Source: JACKAF01 sp041391485 | GTDB lineage: Bacteria > Bdellovibrionota > FAC87 > UBA2466 > JACKAF01 | Direction of reading: 5' to 3' | NCBI GenBank assembly: GCA_041391485.1 | Contig: JAWKNY010000001.1 | Span: forward strand, 124,001-188,000 | Length of the DNA stretch: 64,000 nt | Shown here: one piece after another, positions 15,288 through 25,257 of the stretch | Position numbering within the stretch: the stretch's first letter is position 1 | How the letters are laid out: each line of letters opens with the position of its first letter | Translations under genes and position numbers: made by a program | The notes under the pieces: generated by a model | Database searches by the model: none | The model's input: the letters and a program-made list of their open reading frames with translations, nothing else | Told to the model about the DNA's origin: nothing

Positions 15288-15638
15288 TTACTTCCTACGT
15301 GGCGAATAATTAAACACCTTGGCGTTCACCGGTGCTTCGACAATCAAATAGCAGGAGTAAAACGTTTCAGGGGGGATTGTTACAGAAGGAAGCGACTCAA
15401 CCGAGCAGTAGAAGTCGCGGGACAGTGCCACCTTATCCCCACTGCCCTTACCCGAGTCTATCTTTTCGAGTTGCTTGTAGAGTGTTTCCGCCGCCTTTCC
15501 ACCGATATGGAACGCGATACCTTTTCCATCCTCTCCGTCAATATTGAGGCCTCCTAGACCGGCCGGTGATACAGAAAGTCCGTGGGCAAGCCCTACCCAG
15601 GAAAATACCAAGAATCCTGTCAAAGTTGCTTTGTTCAT
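15288..15638 (-). CDS. Small secreted protein of unknown function
   Basis: 116 residues from the ATG at 15638, preceded by AAAGGAGTACACAG. Signal peptide MNKATLTGFLVFSWVGLAHG. The mature part has two Cys and a Gly/Asp-rich middle (GGLNIDGEDGKG). No family recognised. A strong hairpin follows the gene. Confidence 0.65.
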   Translation of the reverse strand: MNKATLTGFLVFSWVGLAHGLSVSPAGLGGLNIDGEDGKGIAFHIGGKAAETLYKQLEKIDSGKGSGDKVALSRDFYCSVESLPSVTIPPETFYSCYLIVEAPVNAKVFNYSPRRK

Positions 15639-15849
15639 CTGTGTACTCCTTTGACTCTCTCTCCTAAGACCGACGCTGGGTGCTGTCAAAGACCTACGGC
15701 ACCCCTCATGATTTTGTGGATACGATCTGTAGACACATTTTGTTAGATGCACAGTTGTTTCGTTGCACCCGCTTCTCCAAGTGCTTATAGCAAATTAGGT
15801 CAAATTGAAGAGAGTGCCTGAAAGGCGCTCTTCTTTAAAAGGGGGACTC

Positions 15850-16805
15850 TTGAAAAATACCTATAAAGTAGCGCTGATTCTACTAGCGATTGTTGTTCGA
15901 ATAGCCTCCGCACATCAGCATTTATCCACCAATAACATTGAGGCGATCCGACTCGCTGTTGGTAGTTTGGGCGAACGTTTCGAGCCTAAAGACACCTTCA
16001 TTGTATTTGACCACGACAACACCTTATTGACTCTCACAACCGAGCTAGGGAGCGATCAGTGGTTTAGCTGGCAGGAAAGCCTGCTTTTTGGAGGAAACTC
16101 GGACTCAAAGCTCTTGCAGCAGACTCCTTTGACGATCTGATCGACGCACAAGGCCTGCTGCTTTCCATCGTTCCAATGAGGGTCCCCGACCCGAACATGC
16201 CGACGATTGTTAAGCAGTTTCAAAACTCCGGCTACCCCACTTTTATATTAACCTCCAGAGGACAGGAGTACCGGTATGCCACCCTGAGGGAGCTTTTTCG
16301 AAACGGATACAATTTTGCGATCACCGCTCCTCAGTTGGGCGTCGGTACATCCGAACTATGGATGCCCTACGAATCGACCACAGCGCACCAGCAATTAGGT
16401 TTGAGTGAGAGTGCAGGCTTTGATCAAGCGGAACTCAAGTCTTTCAAACTAAACCACCCGAGGCTCGTGAATTACACCCACGGGGTGTTTTTCACCGCCG
16501 GCCAGCATAAGGGTGTACTTCTGAGGGCTTTTCTTAGAAAGGCCAACGCGAAGCCAAAGGCTATCGTCTTTGTAGATGATAACTTGAAGCATTGTGAACG
16601 TGTTCAGACGGCCTTTAAGTATTCGGACGCGGAAGTCATTACCATCCACTATACAAAGCTTGACCCGTCGGTCGATGCCTTTGAGAATAGTGATAAGCGC
16701 CAAGTCATCAACGAATGGGAAGCCTTTCAAAGCGCTTACAAGGCACGTGACAAAAGCAAAGCGGAAAAGCTTTTAGTGATCTGCGATAGGAAGGAGGCGG
16801 GGTGA
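15850..16805 (+). pseudogene. DUF2608 HAD-like secreted protein, split by a frameshift
   Basis: Start is probably TTG 15850 (GGGGGA upstream), giving a signal peptide KNTYKVALILLAIVV. The HAD motif I reads FIVFDHDNTLL followed by GSDQWFSW, the DUF2608 signature known from Legionella and Chlamydia. The frame breaks near 16105-16112 (CAAAG); restoring one base continues it as ALAADSFDDLIDAQG through ILTSRG (motif II) to PKAIVFVDDN (motif III-like). DUF2608 proteins are exported HAD phosphatase-like proteins of unknown role. The stop overlaps the next gene's GTG start, so the pair is translationally coupled. Confidence 0.75.
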
Positions 16806-17766
16806 AGGTAGAAGATTTTGTTCCGTTTAGAGGACAACACTGTGAGGCTGTAGCGACTGGCTCGCTTCTGAAAACTCAGGGAATTGAGCTGTCTGAACCC
16901 ATGATCTTTGGGATTGGAGAAGGGCAAGCTTTATCTTTCTTAACCTTCGGGCGCTGTCTCTCCCCTTTCTTGGGGGCAGGGTCAAACCGTTTGAGCTAAC
17001 CGCCAATCTTTGCAAGAACCTCAACCTAAAATGCGAAGTTTTCGAAACATCCTCTAAACAAAAAGCGTGGAAGCTGCTGGAGGAGCCGCTCAAACAGAAC
17101 ATCCCCGTCGCCCTCCAACTTGACTGCTACTATTTGGAGTATTTTTCTCAGCCGATACATTTTGCAGGGCATTTTTTGGCCGTCTACGGCATCGATGAGA
17201 AATATGTCTATGTAGTAGATACGGTCCAACAAGGAGACCGCAACAACCCATTGCAGAAGTCGAGTAGGAAGAACATTGAGTTAGCACGTTTCGAAAAGGG
17301 TCCGATGGCCGCAAAGGCTCGAACCTGGACGGTATCGGGATCGTTCGATAGGAGAAACCTTTCAAAAGCCATTGAGAAAGCTCTTCGCAATAATGCTCAC
17401 ACTTATCTGAACCCAGCTTTTAAGGGCCTATCCTATTTGGGAATTCAAAAGCTGAGCAAGTCGATTCCAACTTGGCTAAAAGTGGCAAAGGACCCGGAAA
17501 CGGATTTGGAATTGGTAGGCATCTTGATGGAACGAGCCGGGACAGGAGGTAGCCTGTTTCGCAATTTTTATCGGGATTTCCTGCTGGAGGCGCAAGAGTT
17601 TCTTCCGAAGTGGCAAGGCCCCCTCCGTGAGGCTCACTCTTTATTCAGTACGGCCGCCTCCCATTGGCGGTCGATTTCGGAGATTCTAATTCAAACTTCT
17701 AAAAGCCAAAACGAGGCACCTCTATTAGAGGCCGCGCGCCTCGCATCAGAGATTGTTCGCAACTAA
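16802..17766 (+). pseudogene. BtrH_N / DUF4872 cysteine-acyltransferase-like protein, split by a frameshift
   Basis: GTG 16802 with AGGAAGGAGG upstream. The first 55 residues (FVPFRGQHCEAVATGSLL, then LSEPMIFGIGEGQA) are the N-terminal BtrH domain with its Cys. The frame breaks in a GGGGG run at 16972-16976; restoring one base gives FLGGRVKPFELTANL and runs on through YYLEYFSQPIHFAGHFLAVY (catalytic His region) to the DUF4872 C-terminal half, stop 17766. BtrH moves an aminoacyl group from a carrier protein in butirosin synthesis; most family members have no known substrate. Coupled to the DUF2608 gene by GTGA. The shift is probably a sequencing loss. Confidence 0.75.
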
Positions 17767-17809
17767 CAGAGCGCCATGGAACTCTTAGCTGGCCAGTGAC
17801 CTGAATAGA

Positions 17810-18646
17810 CTACGGGACGTAGGTTGGCCTGCCCTGTTTATCCACGCCGGGTACGAGTTCTGGAAACTTCTGTTTAAACTCTTCCCTCAAACGGTAGCGC
17901 TCTTTTGCGGCTTTGATATCTTTTACCTTATACTGCAGGCGCTGAAGCATGCGGAAGGTTCCCGCTTTTGAGGAATAATGTTCGCTTGCAAACGCGTACT
18001 CGACGTGGCCATCCTCCCCGATATCGAAAAGCCTTCCGGACAGCACATCCCGGACATTGAACGCCACGCCGTCTGGTGCAAACAAAAACTCCAAATTCTT
18101 CTTCCTTTCAATCGCGGCCGGCAGGTGTAAAAGCGTCGCCGCCTCGCCGGATCGAGCAAGGGGGGTTCCAATCCACGCATCCTTGGAGCTTCGGTCATAA
18201 AGATCGGCCGACACCTTGCTATGAGTCAGCGCCCCCTCCGGCTCGCCTTCATTTCGGCGTACGACAAAGTTTGGATTTCTCCAGTAAGCTCCCTTACCAC
18301 TGACCCAAAGCGCCCGCTCCCCACTCTTCGCGGGGACAACGTAGAAGAACTTATCGGTAACCAAGAAGACTTCATGGGCCACGTCGACTTCACTAAACTT
18401 AGCCACGTAGCTGAGATAAATATCAAAAATTGCGTGCGGGCTGTCCTTCCAGTCGTGCTTTTTCTTGAACTCAAGTTGGGTGTAGCCTTTTTCTTTACTC
18501 GGCACAAGCGTCCCCAGTTGAAGATTATTTAGGTACACGCCAGTCCCGTCACCTGTCTGTTCAAGGACAAACAAGGACGAGCCGTACTTTTCTTTACTCT
18601 CTTTGAAAATCTCCTCACGAATAGCCATGTAGGGAGCGCTTTTCAA
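17810..18646 (-). CDS. Protein of unknown function
   Basis: 278 residues if the TTG at 18646 is used; ATG at 18628 is the alternative. The TTG overlaps the restored stop of the upstream gene (TTGA), suggesting coupled translation. Mixed alpha/beta, rich in Lys and Glu, no signal peptide, no membrane segment. No motif recognised. It ends a leftward group of three genes (19.3-20.4, 18.6-19.3, 17.8-18.6 kb) that appear to belong together. Confidence 0.6.
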   Translation of the reverse strand: MKSAPYMAIREEIFKESKEKYGSSLFVLEQTGDGTGVYLNNLQLGTLVPSKEKGYTQLEFKKKHDWKDSPHAIFDIYLSYVAKFSEVDVAHEVFLVTDKFFYVVPAKSGERALWVSGKGAYWRNPNFVVRRNEGEPEGALTHSKVSADLYDRSSKDAWIGTPLARSGEAATLLHLPAAIERKKNLEFLFAPDGVAFNVRDVLSGRLFDIGEDGHVEYAFASEHYSSKAGTFRMLQRLQYKVKDIKAAKERYRLREEFKQKFPELVPGVDKQGRPTYVP

Positions 18647-19349
18647 CTTAAGTCTAGAATTCCAAAAACGTTTGTACTCGACGTAAATGCTAATCTGCTC
18701 TTTTCACTGAAGGTCCATCCCGGCAAAAGAACGGGACCGCTTGGGTAGATTGAGGCATCCTTTCTTTTTTACGACCGGCACTGGAGCAAGGAGATAGCGA
18801 TAGCCCGATCCCGATTCGTGAGGCACCGCCTGGATGGTCCGCGGAATGGATTCCACAAAGCGAAGTCCCAGTAATTTATCCTTGGATCCTGTTCCCGGCC
18901 GCTTGGGCTGCTTAACCATCTCATTGTCACCGACAAGGTATTTGTCCCCAAAAGAAATTTTCCGTGGGCTTTGAGATAGAATCCATCCTTTTCTTGGTTT
19001 GGGAACTGGACATCTTGCAGCTCCGGGACTCCGGCCTTCCAGTCCTCGGCGCGATAGGTGATGACCGATCGCTTTTTAGTGGGGAGTTCCTGCCCTTCCC
19101 TCACCGGGGCTACAAAATAAACGCTTTCTACGGCTTTCGAGAGAGACAGAGCCGTTGGCAGAGGCCCTTCCCGTCGGGAGAAACCAAGCGCACTCCACCT
19201 TCATCGACGCTCAAAAACTGCCCGGTACCGCGGTGTCGGAGATAAAACCTGCCGGAAGGGGGAAAGGATCCTCCGCCAAAGAGACCTCGCTGAACGCGAG
19301 CGCGAGGAGTAGCGCTCCGAGGGCAGTTGGGCTCATTCTGAACGCTCAT
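18643..19349 (-). pseudogene. Beta-trefoil/fascin-like protein split by several frameshifts
   Basis: Three successive frames, 19128-19349, 18769-19104 and 18704-18919, connect into one protein if single bases are restored; a last shift leads to the stop at 18643. Visible repeats (FYLRHRGTGQFLSVDEGG; then GFYLKAHGKFLLG) resemble the hydrophobic-Gly repeats of fascin-like or ricin-like beta-trefoils, which bind sugars or filaments. The assignment is by pattern only. Its ATGA start overlaps the end of the secreted protein upstream. Confidence 0.45.
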
Positions 19350-20425
19350 TTTTTCTTCCTCAGGTCTTCCGCTGTAGGTGTAGCGGCCACTGGACCTTTC
19401 GGAAATTTCTTCCCAGGGTGCAGCGAGCGTTCCAGCTCCAAGTATTTGTCGCGGTTCGTTTCAAGCTGCCGAGAGTCCTTGTAGCCCTTATATAATCTGC
19501 GCTCTAACTCCTCCGCGGAATAATGGTTTGACGTTAGCTGATCGGCCAAAACCTGTATTGATAGGCTAATCGCAATCGCGCGCCTTTCTTCATACGTCGC
19601 TTCCGAGTTGAACCACTTTTCTCTTCTTTCATCATCGATGATCTTGAAGAATTGGATAGCCGTAATTCCATAACCCACAGCAGCGGCTACATCCTCGGTA
19701 AGGGCCACCTCAATAGTTTGGCCGTGAACATGTGACCACGCATCCTCAACAAGTGGATCGATAGGGTTAAACGCGGCATCCTCCGGAAATCCGAGATGAA
19801 ACTGCCCGTCGTGGAACGTGAGCCGGCTGTTGGCAGCCAACGTCTCAATCTCCACGCGAGTTGGGCGAAAGGAATCAGATTCCCAATCTTCGAGCGCCTT
19901 ACGCGCTAACTTGTATTCCCGGATTTTTCACCGAAAGATAAGGAAAGGACCGCGTAAAGGTTTCGTATTCCTCTTCTTCTTAGATAGAAACTGTAGGTTT
20001 CACCCGGCACCGCCTGAATCACAAACAGTTTAATTCTCTCATCAAGAGACAAAGATTCACCGTAGGTATTCTCAATCCCTACACCAGGGCCATTGGGCTC
20101 TTTCGAAACGGAATCCCCGGACCTGCATTCTTGGCCGAGGGCAGCTGAACCGGCTTCGGAGGAAGCACTTTTCCAGGTTTAGAGGTGCCTGTTTTCGACC
20201 CCAGGGAAACGCCCTTCGTATTTTTTGCCTTTTCCTTGGAGCCTGCAATGACGTCCGCCCCACTCTGCGATGGGAGTGGAGCAAAATTGAAAGGGGGAAG
20301 CAGATTGGGGGCGGCGCTACCTTTGGAGGTTCTTCCGCATAGCCAATCGGCTGCAAAAGCACACTAAAAATGAGACCAAATGCAACCGTGAAGAACTTAT
20401 TTGAGCAACTTGAAAGCCAATCCAT
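19346..20425 (-). pseudogene. Large secreted protein of unknown function, split by several frameshifts
   Basis: ATG 20425 has GGAGG at ideal spacing and opens a signal peptide (MDWLSSCSNKFFTVAFGLIF) followed by a Pro-rich segment. The frame is lost in the CCCCC run near 20310, again near 20090, near 19990 (AGAAGAAGAGG) and near 19915; each time another frame continues without stops. The last 169 residues (19346-19855) form one intact frame. No domain recognised; the central part is helical. So many shifts in otherwise clean frames point to sequence errors rather than decay. Confidence 0.45.
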
Positions 20426-20500
20426 AACCACCTCCGTACATTTTAGAGGTAGCATAGCGGGGTTTATGGAACAAGACGGCCCCGCCAGTCTGGTCACAAA

Positions 20501-21321
20501 TCACACTGTTTGATCGGGACTCCGACAATCGGAAGGGGAAGTTCCCACATAGGTGCGGAAGTGGCGAAAGAACTGACTACTCGCACGGAAGCCGACTTTG
20601 GCGCTCGTTTTTAAGACCGATTCTCCGCTCATAAACCTATTGCTGATGGCTACCGAGACGCGGAGTCTAAGCAGATAGTTTTGGGGTGAGGTCGCATAGG
20701 CCCGCGCGAAATATCGAGACATTACGGATCGCGATAACTTGAGCCGAGTAGCGATCTTTCCAATCGTCAGGGTGGGGTCGGCATACTCCGCATCCATTAT
20801 CTCTTTGGCCCGTCTCGCTACCGCCGAAGGAGTTTGGATATTTTCGATCAGTTCAAGATCCGGCCGTCGCTCGCAGAAATCAAAAATGTCTTGCTCACAA
20901 AGAATCGGACCTTTTGGGGCATCAAAGAACACGCAAGACTCTTTGGGAAAAAAGAAGGAAGCGGGGCCCTGGAATAGTACGCATCAAAATCAAACTTGGC
21001 TGGAGAAAACCGAACTTTCACGAAACCCAAGCGCGGAACAAAAAAGCCCGACCGTCGTTGAAAAGCCGTTCTTCATTTTCTCGAAAAAAACATAGCGCCC
21101 CATAGGAGGTTCGCGCGGCACCAAAAACATCCACGCATTGCCGACATTAAATAGCTCTTCATATGGTTTCGTGTAGTGGATCCGACCGTGTTGGTGCAAA
21201 AGGCCCTTGGAGGTCTTTTGAAGGTCGCGTGGCGACCCATGATAAAAAGATCAATGGCACGAGGCATCAGAGAGTTATAGCACGGTGCCCCATTTCCGCC
21301 CCAAGGGTTTTCTGTACGCAC
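20501..21321 (-). pseudogene. AraC-family regulator, N-terminal half disrupted
   Basis: The intact 143-residue frame 20501-20932 carries a complete AraC/XylS DNA-binding domain with both HTHs: TIGKIATRLKLSRSVMSRYF and SVLKTSAKVGFRASSQFFRHF. Upstream, frames at 20848-21030, 20990-21199 and 21073-21321 give pieces of one N-terminal sensing domain (NVGNAWMFLVPREPP, GFVKVRFSPAKFDFD). Breaks coincide with runs of T and G. Either a damaged gene or uncorrected indels. The divergent VOC gene is a likely target. Confidence 0.65.
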
Positions 21322-21493
21322 TTGAAATCACTAATGATTATCGGGATTGAGGCAAATGCAGGCGCGACCGCACATAAACAATTCAGTGTACAGACGTCCC
21401 AATCAAATGGATTGCCCATGGCCCCTATCGCTAGTACTTTTTGTAGCGTCTCCTGTGGGAACGTCCATTTTGAGCATTGCCTGGAGCAACCAC

Positions 21494-21874
21494 GTGAAAG
21501 TTGAACTCAACCATACGATCGTCCATTGCAAGAACAAGCGGGAGTCGGCCGAGTTCGTGGCAGAGATCTTGGGGCTGCCCAAACCTTTTCCGTTTTTCCA
21601 CTTCCTCGTAATACAGACCACCAATAAAGCGTCTTTGGATTTCTTTGAAACAAACGAAGAGTTTACGACTCAGCACTATGCTTTTCTCGTTGGCGAAGCA
21701 GAGTTCGATGCAATCTTTGAACGAATCAAAGACAAAAAGATAACCTACTGGGCCGATCCCGGAAAAAGCCAAAAGAATGTCATAAACACCCATTTTGGCG
21801 GACGGGGCTTTTACTTCGAAGAGCCCTCGGGCAATTTTCTGGAAGTTATCACCCAGCCTTACGACTACGCATAA
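21494..21874 (+). CDS. VOC-superfamily protein
   Basis: 126 residues from the GTG at 21494, chosen because GGAG lies 7 bases upstream and the sequence starts directly with VKVELNHTIVHCKNKRESA, the first VOC strand; the longer upstream frame is not conserved-looking. The C-terminus HFGGRGFYFEEPSGNFLEVIT has the metal-site Glu and the usual final strand. Divergent from the AraC-type gene. Confidence 0.85.
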   Translation: MKVELNHTIVHCKNKRESAEFVAEILGLPKPFPFFHFLVIQTTNKASLDFFETNEEFTTQHYAFLVGEAEFDAIFERIKDKKITYWADPGKSQKNVINTHFGGRGFYFEEPSGNFLEVITQPYDYA

Positions 21875-21891
21875 CCTGTCGCGCGACAGGT
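21874..21891. repeat. Perfect 18-bp palindrome at the end of the VOC gene
   Basis: ACCTGTCGCGCGACAGGT is fully self-complementary. It starts at the last base of the VOC stop codon. It has no adjacent U run, so it may be half of a bidirectional terminator region with 21942-21989 or a protein-binding site. Confidence 0.6.
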
Positions 21892-21941
21892 AACCAGGCC
21901 CAAAGCACTCCAGAAAGGGTACAAAGTCGCAGAAGTCCCCC

Positions 21942-21989
21942 AAAAAAAAGGGCACGCCCCTCTGCCTTCCGTAGCAAAGAGGCGCGCCC
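21942..21989 (-). terminator. Intrinsic terminator of the leftward Greek-key protein operon
   Basis: Read leftward, GGGCGCGCCTCT pairs with AGAGGGGCGTGCCC (small mismatches) and is followed by eight U (A run 21942-21949). It lies 20 bases after the stop at 22009. Confidence 0.85.
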
Positions 21990-22008
21990 AGGGTTGGGTT
22001 TAAGAAAA

Positions 22009-22971
22009 CTAGTCCGGAAATACCGCAAGCGATTGAACGTCAAACCCCACATTGAGGGTGCGTCCGAAATCGTCCTCGTAGTAGCCGATCTTCCTGTTCT
22101 CTCCCGACACCCGTCGATTGAAATCAGGGTTGGAGTAGAGGCGTACGGCGCAGTCATAGCCTTTCACAGAGTGCACCGTGTTGTGTTTAGGCACGTTGTA
22201 GTATTGGCCCGACGGGTATTCCATGGTGATAGGTGGAGAAAAGGACGAAGTCGTAAACGCTCGTCTCGCCCCCACCTTCGCAAGACATTTGTCGGGTGAG
22301 TAAATCTGCCTTACCCGAATGGAACGCGCGGACCAAACAACCGCACCCTCACCTCTCCAGTAAATCCCATCCGCACCAGCCCCAATTGGGTAACTTAGAT
22401 TTTGACCCAATTGAACTTGCCGCAGCCGCGAGCTGAAGTTTGCCGCCTCATACAAGTCAAAAGCACAATGTGGAGTTCCCTGGCGCGGCGTTTCGTAGAT
22501 ATTACTTACCGCGGGAATGCGATCTACCGAGCTATAGTAATCCATGCTGGAACCACCGGCTCCGACTTGAATTTTGCAGTTCGTATCGGACACCGCTCTA
22601 ACTACCAAAGACCGCGCTGGCCACGTGCCAGAAAAGCCCGTGATTGAGTTGGCGGTTAGCCCGTTGCGACCAATGTATACAGCGCGCTTCAGATTCGTGC
22701 CGTAGACCTGGTACTCTCCGCGTAGATCTCGCTCGTGATAGAACGTAAAAGTACACGGACCACTCGTCGAACTCACAATATTCACACCGCCTAGATTCAG
22801 CTCCCTGGCCGCGTGTCCCGGTGCCAAGTCGTAAGTTAGAAGCCGGGCCGATGCCACCCGATCCCCTCTCGTTTCCACCTGCACCTGACAACGCGCCCCA
22901 AATGCCGGACTGGATAGCCAGCCAAGCAGCACTGCGCACACACCCATCCCCATACGTCTGTAAACGCCCAT
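22009..22971 (-). CDS. Secreted beta/gamma-crystallin-like (Greek-key) protein
   Basis: 320 residues with signal peptide ending near SSPAFGARC; start ATG 22971 preceded by CAGGAG. Three repeats each hold a CxFxxY or equivalent strand, a Gly-rich turn, and a closing WPARSLVVR, WSARSIRVR or GFDVQSLAVF strand, the spacing expected for crystallin-type Greek keys. Cys pairs recur before each repeat. The protein encoded at 25258-26256 has the same layout and is a paralogue. Bacterial members are extracellular and often bind calcium; no clear N/D-N/D-x-x-S/T-S site is visible. Third gene of a leftward operon of secreted proteins, ended by a strong terminator. Confidence 0.65.
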   Translation of the reverse strand: MGVYRRMGMGVCAVLLGWLSSPAFGARCQVQVETRGDRVASARLLTYDLAPGHAARELNLGGVNIVSSTSGPCTFTFYHERDLRGEYQVYGTNLKRAVYIGRNGLTANSITGFSGTWPARSLVVRAVSDTNCKIQVGAGGSSMDYYSSVDRIPAVSNIYETPRQGTPHCAFDLYEAANFSSRLRQVQLGQNLSYPIGAGADGIYWRGEGAVVWSARSIRVRQIYSPDKCLAKVGARRAFTTSSFSPPITMEYPSGQYYNVPKHNTVHSVKGYDCAVRLYSNPDFNRRVSGENRKIGYYEDDFGRTLNVGFDVQSLAVFPD

Positions 22972-23017
22972 TCTGTTCTCCTGTTTGTGTGTTAGTTAAA
23001 GGGAGTACACCCTGCCC

Positions 23018-24328
23018 CTAAGGCAGGATGTACGTTCGATAAAGATAAAACGGCGCTCCGCGGTTCCACGTCCCTGCGTAGAGCACGTTGTAACTTGCGC
23101 TAAAAAGCACGCTGACTAAGTCAGTGTTCTCATCCAGCTGCCCACGCGCTCCGTTTGCTTTGGTAACTTCCGCAAATATCGGGGTGTCCGCGCCCCGAAC
23201 CGCAGCAGTGGCCCAAATACGTGCGCCGCCATTGCCGTCACGCGTCCCCACATAAAGCTGGTTCAGATGCACCTCCATGGTGTGGGCGTGCACAGTTTTG
23301 TTAGGAACAAAACTCTGCGACGGTGTAACATTCTGGAAGCCGATAAACTCTTTGCGATCGTCTTTCCATATCCCACGCCAAATCTGCGCATGCCCTTGAC
23401 CGTTATGCGTACCGAAGTAGACATAGGCGTCTTTAGGACGATTCTTTGCCGACTTGAATTCCTTCATGGAAATGATGGCGCCATTCTTCCGATCGCCGAA
23501 GCCGGCCGATCGGCTCATGATGCCTCCACGCAGATCCGGATTGTTGACGAAGTCGGTCGTGAACTCGGGGGTCATGTTGCGCCAGAACCCAGCGTAGAGC
23601 CATACCTGTGGCGCCGTATCCAGTGTCCCGTCGCCTCCCGGATTACGACGTCCGGTGGCCATCAACAAGTTTCCTTTGAATTCCATCAAGCGTGCGCTGT
23701 ACCCCGCGTCGCGATGACGGCCGAAGCCGTCGCCGCCCGATCGGTTCATCGCATCGGACCACTCATTATTGTAGTAAGCCTTAATCCGGATCGGATCACC
23801 CAACGCTACGTACAACGTACGCGAAACAACGGCCATATCGGTAATTCCCGACGAAGGGCTGTAATCCCAATCGGGTGAAACTTTTGTCCACCCACGTCGT
23901 ACGCCAACTGCGGGATCAAAGCACCACACCTCTGCCCGATCCGTAGCTGCGCAGACCCGCTTTTGGTACACGACCAAGCGGCGGATATCCGCGTTTCGAT
24001 CGCCGGCAGGCGTTGTCGAACTGAACGCCCTGTTTGGAGGCGTTACGTTCTCCATCGTGCGATCGGAGTTTCGGTTTACGGGTTTATTCAGCTCAGACGG
24101 CGCATCGCTAAACCGGAACCGGTAGATTTTAGCTCCGGTCTCTCGGTTGCGCAGACCAACATAAATGTAGTCGTCCAGGCGAACCATCGTCTCCGATCCG
24201 CGGTTGTTTTCGTCTCCCCAGGCATCCGAAACGCGCAAGTCAAAGCTTAGCGCGTTCGCCCTTCCCGAAAGACTCAAGAACACCAGGCCGACCACTCCAA
24301 CTATCCATCGATAGGATTTCTTTTCCAT
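23018..24328 (-). CDS. Secreted propeller-like repeat protein
   Basis: 436 residues from ATG 24328, which has GGAGGAG 8 bases upstream; the longer frame is unlikely. Signal peptide MEKKSYRWIVGVVGLVFLSL, cleavage after ANA. The mature protein repeats a blade-like unit: YIYVGLRN, RTLYVALGD, GNLLMATG, AYVYFGTHN, NQLYVGTRDGNGGARIW and NVLYAGTWNRG, at roughly 60-residue spacing, suggesting a six- or seven-bladed beta propeller. Function unknown. A 12-bp hairpin (23005-23033) spans the stop codon. It lies between two other secreted-protein genes in one leftward operon. Confidence 0.7.
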   Translation of the reverse strand: MEKKSYRWIVGVVGLVFLSLSGRANALSFDLRVSDAWGDENNRGSETMVRLDDYIYVGLRNRETGAKIYRFRFSDAPSELNKPVNRNSDRTMENVTPPNRAFSSTTPAGDRNADIRRLVVYQKRVCAATDRAEVWCFDPAVGVRRGWTKVSPDWDYSPSSGITDMAVVSRTLYVALGDPIRIKAYYNNEWSDAMNRSGGDGFGRHRDAGYSARLMEFKGNLLMATGRRNPGGDGTLDTAPQVWLYAGFWRNMTPEFTTDFVNNPDLRGGIMSRSAGFGDRKNGAIISMKEFKSAKNRPKDAYVYFGTHNGQGHAQIWRGIWKDDRKEFIGFQNVTPSQSFVPNKTVHAHTMEVHLNQLYVGTRDGNGGARIWATAAVRGADTPIFAEVTKANGARGQLDENTDLVSVLFSASYNVLYAGTWNRGAPFYLYRTYILP

Positions 24329-24378
24329 TAGCGAACTCCTCCTCAGATATACGGACCACAATTCCCCGCCCAGACTAC

Positions 24379-25077
24379 TTAGCGTCGTCGTAGCACATAA
24401 GTCCGAAGGGAGGAAGCCAAACGCCCAGGCGAGCCGGTAATGGTTTCTTCACTCAGACGAAGTTCAGCTCTATCTAGCTCAACAAAAAGCTTGATCAGTC
24501 TGTCGCCGGCATCGTAGCGGGCCTGCTTGCGGTTGGGGTTCTCAGTGGGGCTCAAAGTAAGCCCAAGGCCACGCGCGAAGGTCGAGTCACGCCCGCCCCA
24601 CACCGTAACTCCATTTCCGGCAATGTTGATTTCCAGCCTGGAAATATCACCCAAGCCCGCCGTGGGATTGACCCATGTGCCGCTAAAAGGTGACAAACGA
24701 GTGCCAATTCCCCGGCGATCGCAGTCGGAATCGTCATGCACGATGACTTCGCCGTCGGTACCGTAACCCTTCATGATCGCAACACCTTTAAACGTGCACT
24801 CTCCACGCGGCATCGGAAAGGAAAAATGATACGCGGAAGTATGGAATGCCGAGTGTAGGCCTTCGCACCGCGAACCCAAAGGCCGCATAAAACCCGTCTG
24901 CACTTGTGTGAAACCTCCGGCAGGAATGCGACCAGGGTGAATGTCGATTACATCAGCCACGGCGTCTTGCATGTTGGCGAGGACGGCGTCGGTATCTACG
25001 GGCGATAGCCGACAGGCCAAAGCGCTTTGTGTGCTGATGAAGCTGATTACGAACAACGTTTGAAAAAACTTTTTCAT
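24379..25077 (-). CDS. Secreted protein of unknown function, first gene of the operon
   Basis: 232 residues. ATG 25077 is preceded by GGAGG. MKKFFQTLFVISFISTQSALAC is a signal peptide. Six Cys in the mature part suggest disulfides. A Gly-rich central region (GVAIMKGYGTDGEVIVHDDSD) resembles the strands of the downstream propeller but no domain is certain. Head of a three-gene leftward operon and divergent from the crystallin-like paralogue at 25258. Confidence 0.65.
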   Translation of the reverse strand: MKKFFQTLFVISFISTQSALACRLSPVDTDAVLANMQDAVADVIDIHPGRIPAGGFTQVQTGFMRPLGSRCEGLHSAFHTSAYHFSFPMPRGECTFKGVAIMKGYGTDGEVIVHDDSDCDRRGIGTRLSPFSGTWVNPTAGLGDISRLEINIAGNGVTVWGGRDSTFARGLGLTLSPTENPNRKQARYDAGDRLIKLFVELDRAELRLSEETITGSPGRLASSLRTYVLRRR

Positions 25078-25257
25078 CTAATCCTCCATAGGTGCAACGC
25101 CACTTCGGCGCGGCCCGAATGGACACTTTGCAACCGCAGTGCCAAATCGAACTCCCGTTTGGAACCACCCAAACGGTGACAAAAAGACCCCCTGCGGCGA
25201 GATATTCCTAGATGCAAAAGAACCCCAGTGTTAAAACGCACCCGATAGGAGGCGTAA

